In this document: positions 12,801 to 24,800 of the stretch, piece after piece
How the letters are laid out: each line of letters opens with the position of its first letter
Numbering within the stretch: position 1 is the first letter of the stretch
Origin: Moringa oleifera
Lineage: Eukaryota > Streptophyta > Magnoliopsida > Brassicales > Moringaceae
Direction: 5' to 3'
Assembly: GCA_021397835.1 (NCBI GenBank)
Contig: JAJFZO010000344.1
Coordinates: 3,782,001-3,846,000, forward strand
DNA length: 64,000 nucleotides
Program-made: the position numbers and the translations under genes
The notes under the pieces: model-generated
Told to the model about the DNA's origin: nothing
What the model saw: only the letters and a program-made list of their open reading frames with translations
Databases searched by the model: none

Positions 12801-15800
12801 CAAGTTGTCAAGGAAGCAAGTCAGATTTCTAGTACATTTGGCCTAGTCCAAGTACAAATATAAATATATATTTTTTGAGCAGAAACAAAGACAAATATAA
12901 ATATATAGCACAGACCTCAATGTTCTAATCCTTTGAATTTCAACACTATTTCTTATTTGCAGCTTAGAAGATTTTGTGAGCCACGGAAGTTGATAGCCAC
13001 AAAGAGGCTTGCCTATGCATCTTCCCATATTGGTTTTAAGAGTAGTAGAATCTTCGATTTGTGAATCACACTAGGATTCTTAAATTTTTGAGGTCCACGC
13101 CACCTTTCAATTTTAAATTTTGAATTTTCTTCTTTTAAGAAAAGGAATTTATTCATAAACATGCCAAGGGGTTTCCTCCCATATACAAAAGCATGATTAT
13201 TTACAAGATAGAAGTTCCAAAAAGCGTATAAGATATTCAATGTCCAAACCAACAAAAGGGTCATTGAAACTAGAATTTATTCATGTGCATGTGTATGTGT
13301 GGCATAGAACAGGAAAAGAAAATAAGTGTATAGGCAAGAGACAGACAATAAGGAATTTCACATTCTAAATCTGTATCAGTTCTCGAGTTATTCAACCATC
13401 AAAGAAGTAAGTGGTCAGAAAAAACAGTTTCTTTTTTTTTTTTTTTTGTTTTTTTCCCCAACAAGAAACAGGTTGCTTTTAAGTAAGCACCAAATCCAAC
13501 CATAACAGGGAACAAGATAGAATTAAGTCCCAAATGAAACAATTTTGTTGATTCCTAGATCCACGGGTGCATCATGTCCATGTGTATGTGAAAATGTGTG
13601 TGTGTGTGTGTGTGTACACATCTACATGTTTATTTCATGCACATGTGAATATTTGTGTATGCATATGAGTGTTTACTTCTATATGTAAGAGCTATGAACA
13701 CACTATGTAGCTGTATCTTTCCCTTCTGAAAAGTCAACTGAGATCAAACCCAAATGGAGAAAGGTGAGGTACAGGTCAGGCAGAAGCATAGAGTCTACAC
13801 TTGTTCTTCAGATAATAGGAATTCTCATTTGCACACAACCATCTAGGAAACAGGATGTACCCTACCTACACAATGATAGTAACAAAAAAGCATGCCAGTT
13901 TTTAAACCCAAATCAGTGCAGTTTGACTAAAAGGGTGAACATATTTCTTACCCACATCTGTACAGGTTGATGAAGATGAATTTCAGCAAGGTATTCCATT
14001 TCTGGGTCTGCCCTAATCCACAACAAAGGTGATTCAATGCTGCAAACAGAACAATTAAAACTCAAAGTGTAACAAATATATACCCACACACAAGTTGCTC
14101 CAAAATCCTGTGAAATGACAACATACCTGGAGCGTGCATCCGCAGAAGGGACATCACCATTATCATCAGAACCATCAGGTTTTGAACCCTTTTTAGGCTT
14201 CTGGTAGCGTCTAGCTGCAAGCTTTGAATGGCAAGGTATTTCCAGTAGTTGCCATGTCTCCCCAGACATTGGCAATTTTGGATGGTCAGACATACCATCA
14301 AGTTCATAAACCCTGATACTCATAATCCCAGGCCAGCCGACATCACCATCTCGGTTTTCTGAATCAGGATTAGTACTAAGAACTGATGAATTTGAATCAA
14401 GTGTAGCAGTGCATTCCCTTAGAACCGCCATTTCAACAATATTTTTCCGTTTGTTATAGGAAAAACCCATCCTAGTAAATTATGGTGCCAAAAGAAAAAA
14501 GAACATCAGTTGTGAAATCAGTCAAAAATTATGAGCATGCCAAATAGAACAACATGCAGCTGATAGATGATACCTCAAAATCGGACACCCACAAGACCCA
14601 ACCCAACGATGAAAAAATTCTTTAAGAAAAGGACGCTCGAGATTCCCCATCTTGTTAGCAAAATGCCGGAACTGCATCTCACAATATGGTTCAATTAAAA
14701 ATAAAAAATAATAACTTGAAAAAGCTTAGCTACAGTAAACAAAAATATAGGAAAGCCAAGCAATATTAACAAGAGTGTGAGGTGGGATGTTTTGTTGACA
14801 CACCAACATCTTCTCGCACTACTTAGTTTGCAGGAGTGAGCTGTTCAAACTACTTGATAGACTAAATAGTATAAATCTAGTTACGTGGAATTGTCACAAG
14901 CAACTGTGGTCATTAAATCCAGTGCAGTAAGTCAAGGGCTGATTTGTATTCGTCAAGTAAACACAAGGGATCAACTTGCTGAACTTCTAACAAAGGGATA
15001 CTTGAGCTGTCTTCTATACCCCAACAAGCTTAGACAAATGTAATCCATCCAACTTGAGAAGAAGTTTTTGAAGACTGTTAGCTTCTGAATATTATGTAAA
15101 TTCTGTTTAGATAACTAGTATAAATGAGATAGCATTAGAAAGAACTCTTAACGCTCTCACTTTTTCTCCAGCCTTATGATTGTTTTTGTACTAATCATTT
15201 TCTCCTTTCTTCTGTCAATAAACAAATCATCCCACCATTAAACTTTCCATGGGTAAGGTATTCATATAGGCTTGCCTAAAATGAAAAAACATTTAGAACA
15301 GAAATTTATATGGCAAACACCATCATTAACCAAATTGGATTTCAAGTAAATTGAGAAGCTCATCAAGGTGAGAGACTATGTAGGAATAGATCATCTAATT
15401 ATCAGTTGCATAGTGGCAAAATGTAACTACCTCTTTTGTACTCAGAGATCTTAGAGAACAAGATGAATCTTGGCCCCGAGAAACTATTTTCTGTAAAATC
15501 TGTGAATCACAAAGTAACAAAAATCAAAAACATGAATAGACAGCATCAGTTACAAGATCCTGATATTCAGAATCCTTATATGAAAGATATTACACATATC
15601 CTTACATATAGCCTCACGTAACCACAAACGAGGAAAAAGAAACTATTTACCCCAACATTTCATATTAGCATGGCGTAGTTCAATAACAGCTTCCAACCAC
15701 AACTCAATTGAATTGACCAAACAAAAAACACAGATGGCCTTAAGCCAAATGGAATAGCGAGTAAAAACGCTCATTAAAAACAAAAAAGTAGGTGACTTTA

Positions 15801-18800
15801 TGTGAGACATTGATATTGACATAAAGGTTTCACAGTGGCAATTTGCAGGGATTATGCGAAGCAGGACCACACATGCACTTTCAACTTTAGCAACTTTTTC
15901 TATGGTGTCACACCCTCTCATGTTAAGTTCACAATACACTGAAAGATGTAGGTCTACCAACATTTTTTTTTCTGTAATGACGTTTCTGAAGCTGTTAACC
16001 ATTCATTACGATGGTTCCCATGAATGAGAAAGCCTTGGAAGATGGTAGTTATCTTACAGAAATACAAGGGCAATTACAGCGCTTAAGAATTTTGGGCTTG
16101 GTCCGGGATTTGTAAGGCTAAGGAGGCAAAGCGAGACATTAACTAGAGTCCTTTGAGAATTTTGTGGGTGGCTTGCAATGATAGGAATCAGAATCCCTTC
16201 AAAGGGGTGGAAACTTTTCTTTTTGTAAAACAATAGATGGGCTCGTGTTCTCAACTTTTGGGAATAATGGGCATAGTTTACAGAATCATCAGGAAATAGC
16301 AGATTTCGTAGACACAACATCTTGTATTATCATACTTTCATGTGAACAATTATTGAAGGGGAAACCATTCTTCATTTTTTAAGCTTAATTCATTTTTAAT
16401 TAGGAATCTTGGTTTAAGAGTTATGAATACTCCTTTAAGCAAGGTTCCAAATATAATTTCTGTGATATCCTGCACATCAAGATTTCTAATGGAAACTACA
16501 TAGCCTACTGTTTTTTCAAGTTTTAGATTATTTTCCCCAAGTCCTACGTGGCCTTTTATCTTATAAATAAGTAATTTCGTATATGATTTTCATTCCGAGA
16601 AAATTTGCCAAAAGCCTCCAAAGTATTAAATACTATTTGAACTTTCTACAACTTGGAATATTAACGATTTATTTTTAATATTTTCTTTCTCTCCCGTTTT
16701 CTCTATTTTCCTCCCTACCAGTGCACTTCGTATTGAAATAAATTCCAGCTCCCTATTTCCTATCTCAACTTCAACAATTTCATTAGTATTCTTCTTTAGT
16801 TTGCTGACTCAATTTAAGCCAGACCCTTTCACTACAGATCTTTTTAATAAAAAAACTTTCTTTTTCAAGGCATAACTAGGCCACAAAGAGAGTTGTAGCC
16901 AAGTCAATCAAATATGTCCTAGAAAGATTTTTGGGGTCAAAGTAAATAAATCTCTTCCAAAATTAATGACTAGTATTACTATAGCCATGACATCAACAAG
17001 AGTAAAATCTGACATATCAGCGTCCCAATCAGTCATTAAAAAATTCTGTTTAGCGGTTGATCATCCATGTTTTACTCCAAAAGTTGGAAATCTATCACAA
17101 TCACATTAGGTCAAATGGGTTACTCTCAACGTTCAAATTAAAACAAAATGATACATCCCTCATAACTATATGTTACTAATACTAACCCACAGGAGAAAGA
17201 AGACAAATAATCAGAGAAGGATATGCTCTCATAAAGAAAACACAGGAGAATAAGCATGATGAAGAGAAGGTGCTCAGATGGCTAACATTCACCATGTGTC
17301 TCAATGAAAAACATGCATTTCCTGTCACAATATTATTTGAAAATGAATATTTAGAATTTATAAACAAATAAAATGATACTAAAAGAGTAACCAAAAGCAG
17401 TGGAAGAAATTTAACATCTTATCCAAATAGTTATATACCAAAGAAAAAAATTATAGCTGCTAGGATCCTCACTTTACAGAAGGATTCTGGCCCCATCTGC
17501 TTCTCCAACATCTGAAGGACTGCCACCTTTAACCAAAATCAGTCAATAAAATCCATCCATACATAAAAACACACATAACACAAGTATGTACATGCACATG
17601 CACATGCCTATGCCCATTAGCGTGCATGCACAGATCCGCACACATGCACATGACATCAAACTTCAGTAAGCATATGACCAAAGTGCAAAGTGAACTTACA
17701 GACTTCCATGATCGTATTTTTCCATATATACCAATACAATTGGTTCCATACAGATCTTTACAAGAAGCAGAGGAGCTCAAAGTTGTTGCACCGCTGTCAT
17801 CTGCTTTGCACACAGCACAATTTTCCTGCAGTTCAATAAGCAAAATAGTTATGATACCATACGGATGTATGGAAACAAAATATCCTCTGAATTTGAAGAT
17901 CTTACTTAGATGTTTAACCAACTAAAATTTAGAAAGAAGGTTGAGTGCAAAAACACCAGGACAAGCAAGCGGGCCAACTTTCCATCTTTACATATACAGG
18001 TGGCATCAATTGTTTCTACTCACATTATCATAGCGTCATTTTGACATTCATATAGCCTTAGAAGACACGCAGAGAATTGTATGATTACCAGTTCTTCACC
18101 CAATATAAAAACAAATGGTACACCCAAGGAAAGCAGTCACTCATTAGTTGTTAAAACATTTTTTTTAATTAGAAACAAAGTTAGCATTATGTTAACTATA
18201 AGGCACCAAAGGGGTGCTGTCACCCATGTACAAAAAATAAGTTAAATCCTATCTAGCAGTGAGGACATTTATGAACTATACAAATTCCCCCTCATTTACA
18301 GAAAAATTCCCACACAATTAAGGTACATGCAGCCATCTATTCTTTAACACACTAAGGGACGATTCCCCTTTTGTTTCTCTCTTCCCATAATAGCCATAAG
18401 TTGAAAAACGAGATCAATTCAATAGCCTTCTTCTTCACCCTAGTAGCCCTTATACCTCTCCACAACCTCAAGTCTGTTGCCACCGAATCTGACATCACCC
18501 AAGCTTGCCCCAACAATGCCAACACACGCTCCTAAAACTCTTTAGACCACCTACATAGCATTACATGATCTACAGTTTCTGCTTGTTCTTTGCATAAGGA
18601 ACACCTATTTGGAAAAGTGAATCCCTTTTTCTGCAAATTGTCAAGAGTTAGAGGTTTGCCCCAAGCCTCTTCCCATGCAAAAAACGCAACCTTCGGAGGA
18701 GCTCCAACCCTCCAACTTAGTTTCCAAGGAATTTGATCCATCACTAGTCCTTCTTGAACATCATCGATCATCTTAAAAAAAAGACTTGACCGAAAATTTT

Positions 18801-21800
18801 TCTTTATTTCCCCTCCAAAAGATCTTGTCTTCGTTGTTCAATTCTACTTTAGTACTGTAGATATGCTGCCCTATCTACGCCACTTCCCAATCCTACACAT
18901 TTCTTCTAAATGCTATCTCCCATGTGACACTACCATCATGAAGAGATAGGCACTAACTTATTCAAACTTCCTTATTACAGGCAAGTTGATATATGTTCCA
19001 GAATGCCTCTTTCAGCGACTGGTCACCACACCACAAATCATGCCAAAATTTAATATTATTGCCTAACCCAATTTTTAACCTCACATATGGTTTGACCATA
19101 TCCATACTTTTTCAATAGCTTTCGACACCCTAGTTCCATAACTTTTCCTCCCCATTACCATAACCCATCCCCCTTCACATCACTCCATATTTAGCTACCA
19201 CCATCCTCTTCCATAAATATTCTTTTTTCCATCATGAATCTCCATAACCACTTACCCAAAGGAGCCTTATTAAACAAGCTACGAAGTTTAATTCCAAAAT
19301 CCCCCTTCATTACCGATTGTCTCACTATCTCTATTTAACAACGTGGCACATCAACTCATCCCTAAGCTTTCCCATAAGAATCATCTTTGCACTTGTTCTA
19401 ACTTCCTTGCTATCACCATAGGCGTCAAAAATAGCAACATGTAATAAACAGAAAAACTTGAAAAAGTGCTTCCAATGAGTGTTAATCTTCCCTCGTTAGA
19501 AAAATATCTACTTTTCTATCCCGCTAGCCTCTTTTCAAATCTCTTAACTACCAAATTCCATAACATCACTTTTTTAACTTTGGCTCCTAGGTCCAATTCC
19601 TTAAGGATAAGGAAGAAGGAAAAGGAAGGAAAAAATAAGTACTAAGAGTTATAAGAGCCATATCACAGAAAGCTAAAAAAAGCCAGGGTCTACTATTTTA
19701 TATACATTAGCACCAAAGTAAAAGGCATAATGGGCAAGGTGCCTAAGTCAAGGCTAAGCTTAGTCGGATGGAGAGAGTGACTCATCCATCTTTTCACCTT
19801 TTAGACAAGTCTAGTAGGGAGTGCGATCCTTACTTCTTCTCCTAATGAGATAAGCACGTAAACAACAACTTAAACAGCTTTTCCGTGTCAATCAGCTAGG
19901 AATGAAAATGACGTACGTGCTGGATTGACTAACGTGTGCCAACACTTTAGCAAGCATCTGCCCATTCACTCCATCACCAAGTGGGATAAGTTTGCTCTTC
20001 TTCAAATTAAGCTTCAAACCGGATACTGTCTCGAAACATAACAAAACACTTCTTAAGTTAATCAATTGGTCTTCCTCTGTCCTACAAAAACTCATGATGT
20101 TATCGATAAACAAAATATGAATGATCTCTAATTCCAACCTCACTCCACCAATCTTGAGTCGCCAGTCCAAACATCCTATCAAGAGCCTCCATTACTAGCA
20201 CAAGTAATAGTGGTGACAATGGATCCCCTTGACAAAGTCATCTACATGACTTGAAGAACTTGGAAGGAGTCCATTCACTAAAGTAGAAAAGGTTGGTGTT
20301 GAAATACACTATTTAATCCAACTACACTATCGTTCACCAAATCCCAACCTCTTCAACAAATATGTGATGAACTCCTAAGCAATATGGTCATATGTCTTTT
20401 CCATATCCAATTTACAAATTAATCCTTTTTCTCTTTTCTTTAATTGATGATCAACTATTTCATTTGCAATCAATGCCGCATCAATAATTTGCCTCCCTCT
20501 CACAAAAGCATTTTAATTTGGACTTATCACCTTTGCCATCACTTCCTTAAGCCTCTCCGCAAGAACTTTTGCTATTACCTTACAGATTTTCCTCATAAAA
20601 CTAATTGAACAATAATCTCTTAAATTAGTTACGCTCGCTTTCTTAGGAATCATCACCAAAAAAATTGAGTTTAAAGAGTAAACAAACCCGTCACTATCGT
20701 GAAACTCTTTAAACAATCTCAATATGTCCTCTTTAACAATTTCCCAATCTTCTTTAAAGAAAGCCATGGTAAAGCCATCTAGACCCGATGCTTTATCCTT
20801 GCTATAAGAGATAAGTGCTCGATCCTTGCTATAAGACATAAGTGCTCGATAAACCTTCTCCTCCTTAAAAGATTTCTCTAACCGATCTCGAAGATCACTA
20901 TCTATTTTATCGAAATGTAGCCCATCAAGCGTTGGTCTTTTCTCTCATTGCTCACTATAAAGTTGCAAGGAAAAGTCACTTATCCTTTGTTTCAACCCTT
21001 CTTGCCCTTCCACTCTTTTCCCCATCATATCAATGAAGTTATGTCTTCAATGCACATTCGCCATACGGTGAAAAGAAAAAACGTTCCTATCTCCTTCCTT
21101 GAGCCAAAAAGCCCTTGATTTTTGTCTGCAAGAAATTTCTTTCATTTTGAGTATTGTAGATAGCTTTTTATATATTTTCGCTCTCTTAGTTTTCAATTCA
21201 TTCAAGCTCTTCCCAAGCCTTTAATTCTCCTCAACCTTCACTAACTCCTCCCATAAACCTTTACTTCTTCTCCCAATATTCCCCAAGTGTTCTTTATTCA
21301 ATTTCCTTATACTCCTTTTCAAAATTTTGAGCTTACATGTCACCACGAAACTCGCATGGTCACTTACCATTTTTTCTTCCCACCACTCCTTAACAAGAGC
21401 CTTAAACCCTTCCACCTTAAGCCACATATTCTCGAATCTAAACAGAAAAAGACCCCACATGATACCATCCATTTCAAGTCAAATTGGATTATGATCCGAC
21501 GTTTATCTAGGAAGGAGTTTTTAACTCATTCGAAAAAACCACTCTTCCCATTAGCCTGATATAATAAAACGATCAATTCTTGATAGAGTTGGATTCTTCA
21601 ACAAATTAGACTATGTAAAGTCACCCCTCCTCCCAAGAGTGATAGATCCATCATTTGAAGCTCCGATACCATGTTTAGGAACTAACAAGAACTTGCTCCA
21701 CCTCCCCCATTTCCAATTTTTTACGCGCAAATAACACCATGTTGAAATCACCTCCTATCACACAAGGTTTATTCCACCACCTTTTACACTTTCTCAACTC

Positions 21801-24800
21801 TTCCCATAACTTGGTCCGTCTCTCCACCACATTGCTACTATATAATCCTATGAACACCCACTCAAACCCATCTTCCTCCCTTTGAAAAACAGATGAGATA
21901 AATTCTACTCCTATCTATTACTTCACACATTTACCCAATTTTTCAATCCACATTACAAGTACACCACTTGCACTCGCTAAAACTGACAAGGCTTTCCATT
22001 CCACTCCTTTTGCTCCCTACACACTTCTCACTGTACCCTCATTCATATTTACAATTTTCGTCTCCTGAGTGCATATTATGTCTATCGCCCACTTTTAATG
22101 CATATTTGACCACCACCCTCTTCTCAAATCCATTCAATCATTTAACACTCCAAGAAAGAATTCTATGTATTATAATCACACACTCTTTCTCCACCCTTTT
22201 TTCCCTTCTTACATCCTAATCCAACCCTCATTTCTCATAATTGATTGAAAATTCCAAATGCTTTAATTCCCTACTTGTGGCCCCCTTTTCCTTTTCTGCT
22301 AGAAAAGCTCCTACTGGACGGAATTTCATAGTTCTCTCACCTTTTCTTTTCGCTCTCATTAAACAACCTAAAAGCAAATTCTTCAAATCCTAATAAAAAA
22401 AAAACCCACTATTTTACCAACTTTCCTGATATTCTTCAACATCCTTCCTAAAACTGCCAATTGCCACTCGTGTTCTGCTCGTTCCACATTCCCATCATAC
22501 TTCATACTGGTTTTCCGTCAAAACCTCAAAGCTTTGCAATGCTTCTACTTCTACTATTGGTACATCCTCATTGATCTGCATCACAGAAGCCAACCTCTCA
22601 ACATTGGTATCCTTCATGACTATTTTCCTTTCAATCCTTTCTATTGTCCCTTTTATAACACCTTTATTACATTCCCCTATAAAAAAATATCACTTTTGTC
22701 CTCTCTGGTGCCACCATTGACCCCGCATAGCCAATTTCCATTCCCCTAATTTATATCATCTTCATTCTCATTTCCCCTACTAGCCGTTCAACTCCCAACT
22801 TATCTGATACCACACTTTGGCCAAAAACATCCTATGTCTCTCGAGGCCTTCACCTTGATTACTAGCTATCCACATATTTCTTCTTCTTGAACTGCCTCAT
22901 AATCCCTCATTACGACATGGTTTGAATCGAGCTGACAAGGCGAGCTCGTCTTATCTCCTCCAGGATCACTAGATTCCCTTTAGTAGCATCGAAATAGCAT
23001 CTTCAACCACCTCTATTGAGGTCGACACCATCAATCTGGTCGAAGAAAGCCTTTCACAACGAAGATTGATACTCGGATCCATCAAACCCGAAAGCCTCTC
23101 TCCCATGTTGAAATTACCCGTTTTAATAGAATCCAAGTTAGGCGATTTTTAACTCATTTTCCTATCCTAACATTGGGCCTGTTCTTTCTGGCCCGTAGGA
23201 GCCCAACATTCAGAACTGCCCACCACACCCGATCTGAGCTCATTGGATGTCTTCTTCCTTACCCAAAAACCCGACCCGAGCTCACTCATCTACATTTTGG
23301 ATCTATAGCTCGCTGCCCCTCCTGTAAACTAATTCCCAGCTTCTATTCATCGTGGAGTTACTAAGGCAACTCCCTGTCGCTTATCTCGTCCTTTCAAGAA
23401 TCTGAATTGATATTGGCAATTAACGCATCGAATTTGCTCCCCGATGACCCTGAACTCCCCTTCCTCTCTCTATCTCAAATATGCGAACCTCCTATACTAC
23501 TCGTCTCCCTTTTCTTTTATCTTCGTTCTGCTCACATTCCTTTTCCACTGCATCCGCTACCTTAATCCAACCTCCACCATTCCTCGTAAGGGAAGATTAA
23601 CGATCAAATCCTGTACCCTCTAAACTTCGAGAGTAGCTTATCCCCTCCTCTCCACTTGCATTTACTTGGGATTTCACCTTTTTGCACCAAGGAATCAAAT
23701 GATCCCCACAGCCACCTCATTTCCTCCTTGTTGAAGAAGATGGATGAACGATGCCCTCTGCTACAATCTGTCACCTTCAAATTATCATTACTCTTAAGAT
23801 CTTTCACAAATTCAAATTCCTTTCTCCTTATTCTCACACAATAGACTCATGGGGGATCATTCACTCCCAACCTAGTTCTCTCACTCTCTCTCATGCTCTC
23901 TTTCCCTCTCCTGGTATATTCATTGGTTGTTAAACAATAAAAAAATCAATTAGGAGTGAGAACTAATCACCTAACAATTATTTACACATCTTCAAAGGGT
24001 GGATATCCTATCTTTTTCATTTTCATTCTTGGCTTCCTACCCCTTCACTCCAGTCCATAATCTGCATGAAGAGTGCTACTGAAGTTACCAACCCAAATCT
24101 ACTCCAAAGCCAATACTACCATGTCAGCTAGGCATGCAGCTTGGTGAGGTCAAAGTAACTTAGCTAATTAAACAGCCACCAGGAGACCTAGTGATTGGCA
24201 CTCTCTACCCAACTTCAAAATTTAGAAAACATGAGACATGGCCCCTTGACCAGCTCCAACGGTTCTTGTGGATAAATTATCAAATGTCTGCAAACTGCAT
24301 GCCAGTTAATCCCTTACTGCACTATTTGATAATTTATTTTATTCACCAAGTATGTTCAAATCTTAGTGGTACTTTTTGGGTCACTCAGAAACACCAACTT
24401 TTACAGAAATAACTGAAATTGTTCATTACTAGTTGATTGGGAAGAACATTATTTAAAAAAAAAAACTACAGATTACACAGGTGCAAAAAGATACAACAAA
24501 GGGCTCTTCAATTCATGGAACTTAAATTGAATTTCCTTTTCTTCTTGTATCTACACATTTGAGACTCAGCTAAGTCTTAGTTCCAATCTAGTTGGGGTTG
24601 CCTATATGAATCCATGTCCTCAAGTACAGTGTCTAATACTCATGATGAAGTAAGACACTACTGGCTGGCCAGTGCATATCATTGACAGCAAGAACAAAGA
24701 AAACTAAAAATAAAAAAAATCAAAAGGATCTAAGGGGAAAAGATTTCCTGTAGAACATTCAAAATAACTAAAAGAAGGTCAAATTCAAAAAACGAGGACA

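Larger units (their letters stand above)
18159..23920 (-). mobile_element. LINE (L1-type) remnant 2, near full length, in TAF2 intron 8
   Basis: A 5.76-kb non-LTR element in sense with TAF2. It is bounded by an imperfect target site duplication: 18142-18158 (CATTAGTTGTTAAAACA) and 23921-23936 (CATTGGTTGTTAAACA). An oligo(A) tail sits directly next to the left copy, seen as T8 on the plus strand. From 5' to 3': ORF1 remnant, endonuclease, reverse transcriptase and zinc-knuckle C-terminal region, then a 3' UTR with a small hairpin (18203-18217). About 250-300 bp at 19610-19900 do not fit LINE coding sequence and look like a nested insertion. Confidence 0.9.

Noticed and set aside
17529..17925. 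Overlapping open frames on both strands near 17.5-17.9 kb
   Set aside because: Accounted for by TAF2 exon 9 and the (ACATGC)-rich low-complexity intron next to it.
24560..24625. SINE-like words (AGTTGGGGTTGCCTATATGA)
   Set aside because: Resembles a motif common in plant repeats, but I saw no Pol III boxes or tail to define an element.
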